DNA from: Epilithonimonas hispanica
GTDB lineage: Bacteria; Bacteroidota; Bacteroidia; Flavobacteriales; Weeksellaceae
Assembly (NCBI RefSeq): GCF_003385395.1
Contig: NZ_QNUG01000028.1
Location: 1 to 49,011, forward strand
Length of the DNA: 49,011 nucleotides
Reading direction: 5' to 3'
Part shown: piece by piece, positions 7,964 through 17,009 of the stretch
Numbering within the stretch: the first letter of the stretch is position 1
Layout: each line of letters opens with the position of its first letter
Notes under the pieces: generated by a model
What the model saw: the letters and a program-made list of their open reading frames with translations, nothing else
Told to the model about the DNA's origin: nothing
Databases searched by the model: none
Translations under genes and position numbers: made by a program

Positions 7964-9501
7964 TGTCTTCTACAAAAAATATTGCCAAAAATTCAATGTT
8001 TTTGTACTTCCGGATGTTCATCAATATGTTGGTGGGATTATGTACAGCGGGAATCGTCCTTAATACTTTAGGAATTAGCGATTATGGTATTTACAATGTT
8101 GTTGGGGGGTTCGTATCCATGTTTGGATTTCTAAATTCGTCTATGTCTTCGGCAACGCAAAGGTTTTTGTCTTTTGATATCGGAAGAAATGACCAGGTGC
8201 AACTTGGTAAAACCTTTTCTACAACAGTTACCATTCATTTTGTAATTGCTTTAGTAATTGTCTTGGCTTTGGAAACTTTTGGGCTTTGGTATATCAATCA
8301 TAAATTGAATGTTCCTGCTGAACGATTAACAGCTGTAAACGTAGTTTTCCAGTTTTCAGTATGGACTTTCTTTTTTGGAATCATACAAGTTCCTTATAAT
8401 GCATTGATAACAGCGCATGAGCGGTTTAATGTATATGTGTATGTAAGTATTTTAGAGATGGTATTTAAGATTACTATCCTTTTTTTAATAGTAAATATAA
8501 ACTATGATAAATTGATTTTATATTCAGCATTACTTTTTGTTTCTTCTTTCATAGTACGTATGCTATACAGAATTTATTGTCGTCGTCATTTTAAAGAAAG
8601 CATTTACCAATTTCATTATGATAAACCATATTACAAAAATATGGTGTCATTTTCTAGTTGGAATCTATTTACCAATGTAGCGATTATTTCAAAAAATCAA
8701 GGAGTAAATTTGTTGTTGAATTTTTTTTATGGAACATTCCTAAATACAGCTTACGGTATTACTTCACAAGTGCAAGGTCTGGTTCTTAACTTTGTTGCGA
8801 GTTTTCAAAATGCAGTTAATCCTCAAATTGTAAAAACATATTCCTCCGGAAATGTTGATCAGTCCATTAAATTAACCATGCAAAGTTCCAAATTTTCTTT
8901 TGGACTAGTTTTAATAACCATGTTTCCTGTAGTGGTATCTTTAAAAGAACTGTTTGATTTGTGGTTAAAGAATTATCCTACTTACACTTTGTCTTTTGTT
9001 AAGTTAGCACTTATTATTGCAATGTTGGAGGTTTTGGTGTATCCAATTGATACTCTTATTAAATCTACGGGTAGAATTAAAAAATACCAACTGGCATTAT
9101 CATTTTTAATTATTCTCAATTTACCTATTTCTTATCTATTTTTGAGTTTTGGATATCCTCCTGTAACGATTTATATTATTAATATTTCAATTGTATTGCT
9201 TTCAATGACCACTAACATTTACTTTATGAATGTTCTTTTAAAAGTAGATGTTAAGCTTTTTTTGCGCAATGTAATTTTTCCTGCATTAGCTATAGGTTTT
9301 GTTTTAATGATATTGTATTTCTTTTTGATGAATTATATTCATTTTGATAATGCTATTATTCAAGTTTTAATAAGAAGTGGTATTGCTTTTTTATCCGTTT
9401 TAATATTAGAGATTTTGCTCCTTTTTTCTAAAACTGAAAGACAATCAATTTACTTGTTGTTAAAAAATAGATTTTTGCCTAAAACAAGTCAAAATGAGTA
9501 A
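7963..9501 (+). CDS. Polysaccharide flippase (Wzx-like, MATE/MOP superfamily)
   Basis: A 512-residue polytopic protein with about 12-14 hydrophobic segments. The N-terminus (KNSMFLYFRMFINMLVGLC, then LGISDYGIYNVVGGFVSMFG) matches polysaccharide transporters of the MOP superfamily. It should flip the lipid-linked repeat unit across the inner membrane. The start ATG overlaps the wzc-like stop, and its 3' end overlaps the following GT2 by 8 bp. The 3' half is notably AT-rich, like the glycosyltransferases after it, as is common in exchanged polysaccharide cassettes. Confidence 0.9.
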   Translation: MSSTKNIAKNSMFLYFRMFINMLVGLCTAGIVLNTLGISDYGIYNVVGGFVSMFGFLNSSMSSATQRFLSFDIGRNDQVQLGKTFSTTVTIHFVIALVIVLALETFGLWYINHKLNVPAERLTAVNVVFQFSVWTFFFGIIQVPYNALITAHERFNVYVYVSILEMVFKITILFLIVNINYDKLILYSALLFVSSFIVRMLYRIYCRRHFKESIYQFHYDKPYYKNMVSFSSWNLFTNVAIISKNQGVNLLLNFFYGTFLNTAYGITSQVQGLVLNFVASFQNAVNPQIVKTYSSGNVDQSIKLTMQSSKFSFGLVLITMFPVVVSLKELFDLWLKNYPTYTLSFVKLALIIAMLEVLVYPIDTLIKSTGRIKKYQLALSFLIILNLPISYLFLSFGYPPVTIYIINISIVLLSMTTNIYFMNVLLKVDVKLFLRNVIFPALAIGFVLMILYFFLMNYIHFDNAIIQVLIRSGIAFLSVLILEILLLFSKTERQSIYLLLKNRFLPKTSQNE

Positions 9502-10498
9502 GCAGCCTAAAATTTCTATCATTATTCCAGTCTACAATGCTGAAAAGTATCTTACAGAATGTTTACAATCAGTCCAATTTCAATCTTTTACAGATTTTGA
9601 AGTATTATTAGTGAATGATGGTTCAACAGATAGAAGTGGAAAGATATGTGAGGAATTTGTTGAAAAGGATTCTCGGTTTAAAGTTTTTCATAAAGAAAAT
9701 GGAGGTGTATCTTCTGCCAGAAACTTAGGAATTAAAAATGCGAGCGGTGAGTTTATTTGTTTTATTGATAGCGATGATTATATAAAAGAAAATTTCTTTA
9801 AAGATTTTAAATTTGAAACAAACAGTGCAGATTTATTTGTACAAGGGTATCATATTAAGATAGAGAATCAACAGTTTTTAGAGAGAAGCATAATTCACGC
9901 AAATTTAAAATCAAACGATATAGGCTCTATTTTATGTAATTTAGAAATTAAGACGAATATAATTGAAACACCTTGGTCGAAATTATTTAAAACAAATATT
10001 ATTCATGATAATAATTTGCTTTTTAATGAGAGATTACATAATGGAGAAGATCATTTGTTTGTGTTGAGTTATTTTAAATATATAAACTCTATTTATCTTT
10101 CAAATTCAAACAATTATATCTACAACAGAGCTGATAATCCAGATTCTTTAATCAATCAAAGAATACAGCATCATAATTTTGGTTACTATAATCATAAGGT
10201 TTTTGATAGAAGAATTGAAAATTATAGGATCCATAATATGAAACAAGAGTATAAAGATTTTATCTTAACGATGTTTCATGCTAATATTTATCGAAGCATT
10301 AAATTATTGTTTAATGATTTAAACGAAAGACAAAAGAAGAAATATTTTCAACAATACATGTTTGAAATCAAAAAAATTGAGAAGGATAATCATTTTTTAA
10401 TACAAAAAAGGGGTAAAGTGAATCATCTAGTAAGTGTACTGGATCATAATTTTCCCTACATGCCATTTTTAATTAAACTCATTTATAAATATGTTTAA
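9494..10498 (+). CDS. Glycosyltransferase family 2
   Basis: The 334-residue protein has the GT-A fold of family 2. ISIIIPVYNAEKYL opens the domain, VLLVNDGSTDRSG binds the nucleotide sugar, ENGGVSSARNLG follows, and FIDSDDYI is the metal-binding DxD (about residues 92-99). A GEDHLFVL segment supplies the putative catalytic acidic residue. It should add one sugar to the repeat unit at the cytosolic face; donor and acceptor cannot be read from sequence. It resembles the GT2 at 12717-13700 in layout. Its last codons overlap a short composite gene remnant. Confidence 0.93.
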   Translation: MSKQPKISIIIPVYNAEKYLTECLQSVQFQSFTDFEVLLVNDGSTDRSGKICEEFVEKDSRFKVFHKENGGVSSARNLGIKNASGEFICFIDSDDYIKENFFKDFKFETNSADLFVQGYHIKIENQQFLERSIIHANLKSNDIGSILCNLEIKTNIIETPWSKLFKTNIIHDNNLLFNERLHNGEDHLFVLSYFKYINSIYLSNSNNYIYNRADNPDSLINQRIQHHNFGYYNHKVFDRRIENYRIHNMKQEYKDFILTMFHANIYRSIKLLFNDLNERQKKKYFQQYMFEIKKIEKDNHFLIQKRGKVNHLVSVLDHNFPYMPFLIKLIYKYV

Positions 10499-10604
10499 AG
10501 TTTACTGCATAATTGTTACCCAAAATGCTTCAAAATGGATTTCTGATTATTTAGTTGTTGGTGTTCCTGCAAAAGTAATTGGGGAAAATTTAAAATGGAA
10601 ATAG
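10491..10604 (+). pseudogene. 37-codon scar: GT2 N-terminus joined to hexapeptide acyltransferase C-terminus
   Basis: The frame begins MFKVYCIIVTQNASKWI, which looks like the first strand of a GT2 (IIVTYNxxKWI in many homologues). It then switches after about 17 residues to DYLVVGVPAKVIGENLKWK, the usual end of left-handed beta-helix O-acetyltransferases (GVPAKVI). The two halves belong to different families and everything between is missing. This points to a deletion that removed most of a GT2 and most of an acyltransferase. It starts inside the end of the upstream GT2 and stops 10 bp before the next gene. It is too short to be an enzyme. Confidence 0.7.
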
Positions 10605-10614
10605 CCTAGCATTT

Positions 10615-11775
10615 ATGAAAAAAATACTTGTTTTTATCAATTATCATGGAGTGTTATCTGAGACATTTATTGCTGATGAATTAGATTTTTTACGTCATAA
10701 TGAGGAGTTAGATATAGACGTTCTTCATTTTGGAGATGATAATATAGAAGAGGGCATCTATGGACTCAAATTTCCAGTTGGAATCATTCAAAGATGGAAG
10801 AAGATCATTCGCAATTGCGATTTTTCTATTTTTAAGTATTTGGGTTATCGAAATGGTATCAATGGTGTGCTTCCTTTTTTAGCAAATTTTTTAAAAGGTA
10901 AAAAATATGATACTATATATTGTCATTTCGGAACTAATGGGAAGTTAATTGCTGAACTAAAAAAAATAGGTGTAGTTTCTCTAGAAACTAAATTAGTTGT
11001 AAGGTTTCACGGCTTAGATATGAATTTTACAAAATATTCGAAAAGTTATTATAATGTATTAGTTGACTATTGTGATGCTATACTTTTTGGGAGCAGTATG
11101 GCAAAAGAAAAATTATTTAATTATGGTCTAAAAAATAATTTAGTTTTTCTTCCGGTTGGAATTCAAAATAAAAATATTTCTGGTTTAATTGATGAAATAA
11201 GCAATGATGTTGGAAGCTGTAGAAGTTTTAAAATACTTTCCGTTGGAAGATTTATAGAATTAAAAGGGCATGAGATGTCTGTAGAGATTATAAATAAATT
11301 AAAAATTGAAAATGTTACTTTAAAAATTATTGGTGAGGGACCTTTATTTAACAAAATATCAAAGGTAATTATTAATAAAAACCTACAAGGAAAAATAAAA
11401 TTATTAGGATCACAACCTCATGCTTTTGTATTTTCAGAATTAGAACGTATTGATGTTTATTTATATTCAGGAATATATGATTCAGAAGGTAGATGTGAGA
11501 ATCAAGCGACATCTATTTTGGAAGCTATGGCAAAAGGTAAAATTGTATTAGCCTCGTCTTTAGGCGGGATACCAGATTACTTGTTGGAAAATAAGACAGG
11601 TTTTTTGTGTAGACCTGGTGACGTTATGCAATTTGTTGAAAAACTTAATTGGATTATTTCAAATTTTAGTTCTACGACAATAAATAGAATTCGCACTAAC
11701 GCTATAAATATGGTAAAAGAAAATTACTGCCAAGAACAATTGAATGTTCAATTATTAGAAATTTTAAAAAAATAG
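10615..11775 (+). CDS. Glycosyltransferase family 4 (WcaL/AmsK-like)
   Basis: A 386-residue GT-B enzyme. The opening ILVFINYHGVLSETFIADELDFL is typical of the colanic-acid WcaL/AmsK branch. The acceptor domain has VVRFHGLDM. The donor domain has ILSVGRFIELKGHEMSVEII, LKIIGEGPL and the E-x7-E region SEGRCENQATSILEAMAKGK. It acts in the cytosol on the growing lipid-linked repeat. The stop TAG overlaps the GTG start of the next gene (TAGTG), implying coupled translation. The sugar specificity is unknown. Confidence 0.88.
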   Translation: MKKILVFINYHGVLSETFIADELDFLRHNEELDIDVLHFGDDNIEEGIYGLKFPVGIIQRWKKIIRNCDFSIFKYLGYRNGINGVLPFLANFLKGKKYDTIYCHFGTNGKLIAELKKIGVVSLETKLVVRFHGLDMNFTKYSKSYYNVLVDYCDAILFGSSMAKEKLFNYGLKNNLVFLPVGIQNKNISGLIDEISNDVGSCRSFKILSVGRFIELKGHEMSVEIINKLKIENVTLKIIGEGPLFNKISKVIINKNLQGKIKLLGSQPHAFVFSELERIDVYLYSGIYDSEGRCENQATSILEAMAKGKIVLASSLGGIPDYLLENKTGFLCRPGDVMQFVEKLNWIISNFSSTTINRIRTNAINMVKENYCQEQLNVQLLEILKK

Positions 11776-12716
11776 TGTTTTCTATAGTTATTCCATATTA
11801 CAAAAAAAGAAAGTACATCGAACGATGTATTGATTCTGTATTGGAACAAACATTCTCGGATTACGAAATCATATTGATAGATGATGGTTCGCAAGATGAT
11901 ATTGAAGAGCTTATCAATGGTAAATATGCAGGAAAAGTAACTTTAATTACGCAAAATAATCAAGGCGTTTCTGTCGCTAGAAATACAGGCATAGCAAATG
12001 CGAAGTATGATTATATTGCATTCTTAGATGCTGATGATTATTGGAGTCCTTTTTATTTAGAAAAAAATAAAAATGTTCTATATAGAGAAAAAGACGTTGC
12101 GATTGTAGGAGCTAAATATTCCATAGATGTAGACCTAGTAGAAAAATATGATGTGGCTCTTAAATATACGCAGCTAAAAAAATATTTTAAAAAAGCCATT
12201 TGTGAAACCATCTTCTTTACATCGGCTACAATAGTAAGGAAAAGTTTTTTTCATGATAACGAAGGCTTCAATACAGAATTATCCTTGGGAGAGGATTTAG
12301 ATGTTTGGTTTAGAGTAATTGCTGTAGGAGGAAATGTTTTTTTTATTAAAAATACACTTGTTTATTATAGTAATGATGATCTACTATCTATTACAAAATC
12401 TAGTGTTCCTTTTACGAAATCATTAAACAGTAAACTACAAGAAATCTATTATCCTCTATTTTCAAAATTTAATAATGTTGCTTTTGAAGAGTTTGTTGCC
12501 AAACAAATATACAGTACATTAAGTATTCGTTATTTTACGGAAGATACACATGATGTTTCCAAAAAAATGATTCGAACTAATAAGAAAAAATATTTTTTTG
12601 CGGAATTATACTTTGCAATTCCTTATAGTATAGGAAGTAGATATTCAGCAAAAACGTTTTGGAGAAAATACACTCGTAAATATTTTAAATTCATTTTCAC
12701 TTATATATATATTTAA
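11775..12716 (+). CDS. Glycosyltransferase family 2
   Basis: A 313-residue GT-A enzyme with FSIVIPYYKKRKYIERCIDS, EIILIDDGSQDDIE, NNQGVSVARNTG and the metal motif FLDADDYW (about residues 83-90). LGEDLDVWFRV is the later acidic motif. The start is GTG at 11775, overlapping the previous stop; an ATG start would delete the first beta-strand. The C-terminal 60 residues are basic and aromatic (RKYFKFIFTYIYI), probably a membrane-associated tail. The next gene begins at the base following the stop. Confidence 0.9.
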   Translation: MFSIVIPYYKKRKYIERCIDSVLEQTFSDYEIILIDDGSQDDIEELINGKYAGKVTLITQNNQGVSVARNTGIANAKYDYIAFLDADDYWSPFYLEKNKNVLYREKDVAIVGAKYSIDVDLVEKYDVALKYTQLKKYFKKAICETIFFTSATIVRKSFFHDNEGFNTELSLGEDLDVWFRVIAVGGNVFFIKNTLVYYSNDDLLSITKSSVPFTKSLNSKLQEIYYPLFSKFNNVAFEEFVAKQIYSTLSIRYFTEDTHDVSKKMIRTNKKKYFFAELYFAIPYSIGSRYSAKTFWRKYTRKYFKFIFTYIYI

Positions 12717-13700
12717 ATGCTGATATCAGTTATTGTTCCAGTTTATAATGTTGAAGCATATTTACAAGACTGCATCACTTCTATTATTAAACAATCCTAC
12801 AACAAAATAGAAATTATACTTGTCAATGATGGGTCTACTGATAATAGTGGTAATATTTGTTATGAATATGAGACGATTGATAATAGAGTAAGAGTTATCC
12901 ATAAAGAAAATGGGGGAGTAAGCTCAGCAAGAAATATCGGGTTAGCATCTGTTTTAGGAGAATGGTTTTGTTTTGTGGATGCTGATGATGTCTTACAAGA
13001 TAACTTTATAGAAACATTTACTACGATGTTGGCACATGATAAATGTTCTAGTGATATATATATACAAGGAGTTGGGCAATTCTGGAATAATGATGTTTCG
13101 AACTTCCAAACTTACACAACATATCCGGACGGTAAGTATACTATTGAAAATTTTCTGAAGTACAAACACCAAGATCTTATAAGGCTACCTGTATCAAAAT
13201 TGTATAAGACACAAAAAATACGCAATCATCAGGTCGTATTTGATAATAGTTTAGTATTAGGAGAAGATACCAAATTTGTATTTCAATACTTATTGTATTG
13301 CCAAAGTGTATTGGTTTCCCAGAATTTGGGATATTTATACAGAAGACTTTCTGATTCTTTGAGTAATAAAAAGTTAGAATACACTTATGATAAAAAATTA
13401 TTAGAAGAAATAAGTACCGTATTAGATTCATTTGTAGATAGCAATCCTTCTTTTTCTAAGCAAAACCTACTACATCATACTTCTTATGTTTCGTTAAGAG
13501 CCTTGCTTTCTATTTATCATAGTAATAGCATGAGCAAAAAGCAACGCATAAAAGAAGTTAGGTGGATTAGAAATTCGCATCCGGGCTTTTTGTTGTTGTT
13601 AAAAAAAGGACATATAAAATCAAAACTAATGTATGTACTATTAAAGTTTAGGCTATACTCTTTTTTTGATTTTTTATACATTAATATGAATAAAAAGTAA
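12717..13700 (+). CDS. Glycosyltransferase family 2
   Basis: A 327-residue GT-A enzyme: LISVIVPVYNVEAYLQDCI, EIILVNDGSTDNSGNIC, HKENGGVSSARNIG, and FVDADDVL as the metal-binding motif. LVLGEDTKFVFQYL carries the later acidic residue. The organisation is close to the GT2 at 9494-10498, suggesting the two are related copies with different linkages. The start directly abuts the previous stop with no spacer. The C-terminus has a hydrophobic, basic tail. Confidence 0.92.
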   Translation: MLISVIVPVYNVEAYLQDCITSIIKQSYNKIEIILVNDGSTDNSGNICYEYETIDNRVRVIHKENGGVSSARNIGLASVLGEWFCFVDADDVLQDNFIETFTTMLAHDKCSSDIYIQGVGQFWNNDVSNFQTYTTYPDGKYTIENFLKYKHQDLIRLPVSKLYKTQKIRNHQVVFDNSLVLGEDTKFVFQYLLYCQSVLVSQNLGYLYRRLSDSLSNKKLEYTYDKKLLEEISTVLDSFVDSNPSFSKQNLLHHTSYVSLRALLSIYHSNSMSKKQRIKEVRWIRNSHPGFLLLLKKGHIKSKLMYVLLKFRLYSFFDFLYINMNKK

Positions 13701-13706
13701 TTAGTT

Positions 13707-14831
13707 ATGAATATTATATTTTTTATTGGGAGTCTAGCAAATTCTGGCGGAATGGAAAGGATGTTAACTTTTCAAGCCAACTATTTTGCAGATAAATTTG
13801 GGCATAATGTAACTATTCTTACTTATGAGCAAGGAGATCATCAAGATTTTTTTCAAGTTAGCAACAAAGTAAAAAGAGTTAAATTATCTTTCGAAAAACC
13901 AAACCATTCTAGCTCTATTATTACGCTTTATTTACAGAGAAATTACAAGGAAAAATTACAAATAGAAATTGAAAAGATATTATTTCAGTCAAATTTTGAC
14001 ATTTCTTTAAGTTTTGGCATAGAGGGTAGTTTTTTATATAAAATAAAAGATAATAGTAAAAAAATAGTAGAATTTCATTTCAGCAAAGATTTTTATAAAC
14101 AAGATTCAGGAAACTTTCTTCAAAAGATATGGCGAGGATATCGTTTTAAACAGTCCATCCAACGAACGAAAGAGTATGATAAAATGGTCATACTTACAGA
14201 AACAGATCAGCTTTTTTGGGAAAAATATTTATCTAATGTGGTTGTTATTAATAACCCCAATGTAATGCAAGCTGATATAAACGCACCGCTTGAAAGCAAA
14301 GTAGCGATAAGCTTAGGTCGTTTAACAAAACAAAAAGGATATGACCGTTTAATTGAAATTTGGGAAAAGGTAGTTCAAAAATTTCCCGATTGGAAACTCC
14401 ATATTTATGGAGATGGCAAAGAAAAGAATGCTTTGTTGCAGTTAATTGATGAGAAAAATTTATCCAAATTTATCCAAATTTATCCAACAGTTAGTGATGT
14501 GTCAGAGATTTATCAATCTGCCTCTTTCTATCTCATGACTTCACGTTTTGAAGGGTTTCCTTTGGTTTTGATAGAAGCAATGTCTTGTGGCTTGCCTGCA
14601 ATTGCTTATAGCATAATTGGTCCAAATGAATTGGTCCAAAATAATGTAAACGGTTTTTTAATAGAAGATGGTGATACTGACGCATTTGTTAATCATATTG
14701 AGATTTTATGCTCTGATTTTGAAAAACGTAAAGAATTAGGTGAAAACGCAAAGAAATTAGTTGAAAAGTTTTCTCCGCTCCAAATTATGAACCAATGGAA
14801 TGATTTGTTTAATCAAGTTGTAAAAAAATGA
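13707..14831 (+). CDS. Glycosyltransferase family 4
   Basis: A 374-residue GT-B enzyme. The N-terminal glycine-rich start IIFFIGSLANSGGMERML and the donor-binding segments AISLGRLTKQKGYDRLIEIW, LHIYGDGKEK and SRFEGFPLVLIEAMSCGLP (E-x7-E) are seen. A perfect 10-bp tandem repeat, three copies of AAATTTATCC, lies at 14456-14485 and encodes LSKFIQIYP. Loss or gain of one copy would shift the frame, so this gene could switch off and on by slippage. The stop overlaps the next ATG (ATGA). Confidence 0.9.
   Translation: MNIIFFIGSLANSGGMERMLTFQANYFADKFGHNVTILTYEQGDHQDFFQVSNKVKRVKLSFEKPNHSSSIITLYLQRNYKEKLQIEIEKILFQSNFDISLSFGIEGSFLYKIKDNSKKIVEFHFSKDFYKQDSGNFLQKIWRGYRFKQSIQRTKEYDKMVILTETDQLFWEKYLSNVVVINNPNVMQADINAPLESKVAISLGRLTKQKGYDRLIEIWEKVVQKFPDWKLHIYGDGKEKNALLQLIDEKNLSKFIQIYPTVSDVSEIYQSASFYLMTSRFEGFPLVLIEAMSCGLPAIAYSIIGPNELVQNNVNGFLIEDGDTDAFVNHIEILCSDFEKRKELGENAKKLVEKFSPLQIMNQWNDLFNQVVKK
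14456..14485 (+). repeat. Three perfect 10-bp tandem copies inside a GT4 gene
   Basis: AAATTTATCC is repeated three times head to tail. Three units keep the frame (30 bp), but a change by one unit would not. Confidence 0.85.
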
Positions 14832-15895
14832 AAATCCTACGTCTAACCACATTACTTGATTTTGGAGGTCAGGAAAAGCAATATCTGAGTCTTACAGAAA
14901 AACCAGAATTGCTAAAGCATCAATATATTTTTGCTGCAATAGGTTTTGGTGGCAATGCAGAAAAAATTCTGAAAGAAAGAGGATTTGAAGTGCATATTCT
15001 CAATCAAAATTTTTCTATTAAAAATATTTCCAATATTTGGACAGTATATAAGTTAATTAAGAAAATTAACCCTGATATTGTGCACACTGCAGCAGCGGAA
15101 GCCAATTTCTTTGGTGTTTTAGCAGCTAGATTGGTTGGCGTAAATGTGATTATTGGTGAAGAAGTTGGGATTCCGAATCATTCTTCTATTGCTCAAAAAG
15201 TTTTTAGATGGGTTTATAGATTTGCAGATAAAGTAGTAGGGGTTTCCCAATCTGTTAAAAATTATTTGGTAAGCATTAATGAAATCTCCGAAAATAAAGG
15301 TGAGGTAATTTATAATCCAGTAAGCATACCGACACAATTTCCAAAAGCAGTTTCTGAAAAATTTGAAATCGTTTATGTTGGAAGGTTAGAAGCAGTAAAA
15401 AATGTTGAAGGCTTAATTAGAGCATTTGCGAATTCAGAGAATGATAATATGCATTTAACCATTGTGGGTGACGGAAGGGAAAGAAATAATCTGGAAGAAC
15501 TCACTAGTCATTTAAAAATGGAATCTAAAGTTACCTTTGTAGGTTTTTCCTCAGAGCCTTCCAAATACCTTTCAAATGCAGATTTGTTTGTGTTACCTTC
15601 CTATTCAGAAGGCTTTGGGATTGCAGCGGCAGAAGCTATGTTTTTACAAATTCCAGTTTTATGTTCTAATGTTGGTGGTATTCCTGAATTTGTAGTCAAT
15701 GGCGAAAATGGATGGTTATTCAATCCGAATAATATTGATGAACTATCTTCTAAATTAAATGATATTTTCGTTTTGGACAATGCCGCATTGAAGCAAATAG
15801 GACTAAATGGATACAATAGCGTAAATACTCAATTTACGATTGAAAAATATATTCAAAATTTAGAAAGATTTTATAACAAGTTAAGTCATGATTAG
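14828..15895 (+). CDS. Glycosyltransferase family 4
   Basis: A 355-residue GT-B enzyme. MKILRLTTLLDFGGQEKQYL opens the acceptor domain, and INPDIVHTAAAEANFFG, IIGEEVGIP and ADKVVGVSQSVKNYL are typical of the family. The donor domain has EIVYVGRLEAVKNVEGLI, LTIVGDGRERNNLE and SYSEGFGIAAAEAMFLQIP with the E-x7-E pair (about residues 260-268). It overlaps the previous gene by 4 bp and the next by 8 bp, so the gene block is tightly coupled. The linkage is unknown. Confidence 0.92.
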   Translation: MKILRLTTLLDFGGQEKQYLSLTEKPELLKHQYIFAAIGFGGNAEKILKERGFEVHILNQNFSIKNISNIWTVYKLIKKINPDIVHTAAAEANFFGVLAARLVGVNVIIGEEVGIPNHSSIAQKVFRWVYRFADKVVGVSQSVKNYLVSINEISENKGEVIYNPVSIPTQFPKAVSEKFEIVYVGRLEAVKNVEGLIRAFANSENDNMHLTIVGDGRERNNLEELTSHLKMESKVTFVGFSSEPSKYLSNADLFVLPSYSEGFGIAAAEAMFLQIPVLCSNVGGIPEFVVNGENGWLFNPNNIDELSSKLNDIFVLDNAALKQIGLNGYNSVNTQFTIEKYIQNLERFYNKLSHD

Positions 15896-17009
15896 AGTTC
15901 TACATATAATGTCTACTGTTACTGGTGGTGGCGTAGAGCGAAGACGCCTTTCTTTGGCAAAAGCTTTTAAGGGAACAGATATCCAAATGAAACTCGTGGG
16001 CACTTTCAAAAGTGGTCTTATTGCAGAACAAATCGAGCAAAATGGGGTTGAAATATTAGAGGTTGGAGATTTCAATGGACCTTTTCATTGGGAAAAACAT
16101 AAAAAAGTTCAACAAATTATTGAGGATTTTAAGCCTCATATTATACATGGAGCTGTTTACGAAGGAGTAACCATGGCGGCAGTTAATAGCTTTATAAAAA
16201 AAGTGCCTATTGTTATATTAGAAGAAACATCAGATCCTCAAAATAGGAGCAAAAAAGCAGATTTTCTGCTTCGCTTGTTTTCTTTTGTGGCAGATAGATT
16301 TATTGCTATTGCGCCTAATGTGGCAGATTATCTTAAAAACACAGCAAAAGTTTCTCCACGGAAAATAATAACCATTAATAATGGAGTCGAAATTCCTAGA
16401 ATAGTTTCGGACGAAGAAATTCACTCTTTAAAAAGTAATTTGGGAATTACTGAAGGTGATTTTGTAGTGGGTACCGTTGGTAGATTATTTAATGATCATA
16501 AAAAATTTACCGATATCATCGAAGCTTTATCTTTGTTGAATCTTCCTAATATTAAACTTTTAATTGTTGGGAGTGGACCCGATGAAGAAATGATTCGACA
16601 AAAAGTAACCGAATTGCGTCTAGATAATCAGGTGATTTTTACAGGTTATCAATTCGATACCGCACCCTATTACAAATTGATGAATGTATTTTGCATAGCG
16701 TCCCAGCGAGAGGGTTTTGGATTGGTAGCAGCAGAGGCGATGCTCCATAAGTTGCCAGTTATTGCGACACGAGTTGGAGGTTTACAGAATATAGTGGTTG
16801 ATGGGGAAACTGGTATACTAATAAGTCCCAATAAGCCGCATGAAATATCAGATGCAATAAAAGAAATTTATAAATCATCAGATTTACAAAAAAAATATTC
16901 CCAGAAGGGATACGATAGAGCTATGAAAAATTACACAGAAGAAAGATATGTGAAAGATGTGATTAATTTATACAATGAGTTATTAGAAAAGAAGAATATC
17001 AATGCCTAA
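15888..17009 (+). CDS. Glycosyltransferase family 4
   Basis: A 373-residue GT-B enzyme. MIRVLHIMSTVTGGGVERRR, HIIHGAVYEGVTMAAVN, ADRFIAIAPNVADYL, NGVEIPR, VVGTVGRLFNDHKKFTDIIE, LLIVGSGPDEEMI and SQREGFGLVAAEAMLHKLP are all family landmarks in normal order. It is probably cytosolic and membrane-associated. It overlaps both neighbours by 8 bp. It resembles the preceding GT4, as expected for successive sugar additions. Confidence 0.92.
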   Translation: MIRVLHIMSTVTGGGVERRRLSLAKAFKGTDIQMKLVGTFKSGLIAEQIEQNGVEILEVGDFNGPFHWEKHKKVQQIIEDFKPHIIHGAVYEGVTMAAVNSFIKKVPIVILEETSDPQNRSKKADFLLRLFSFVADRFIAIAPNVADYLKNTAKVSPRKIITINNGVEIPRIVSDEEIHSLKSNLGITEGDFVVGTVGRLFNDHKKFTDIIEALSLLNLPNIKLLIVGSGPDEEMIRQKVTELRLDNQVIFTGYQFDTAPYYKLMNVFCIASQREGFGLVAAEAMLHKLPVIATRVGGLQNIVVDGETGILISPNKPHEISDAIKEIYKSSDLQKKYSQKGYDRAMKNYTEERYVKDVINLYNELLEKKNINA

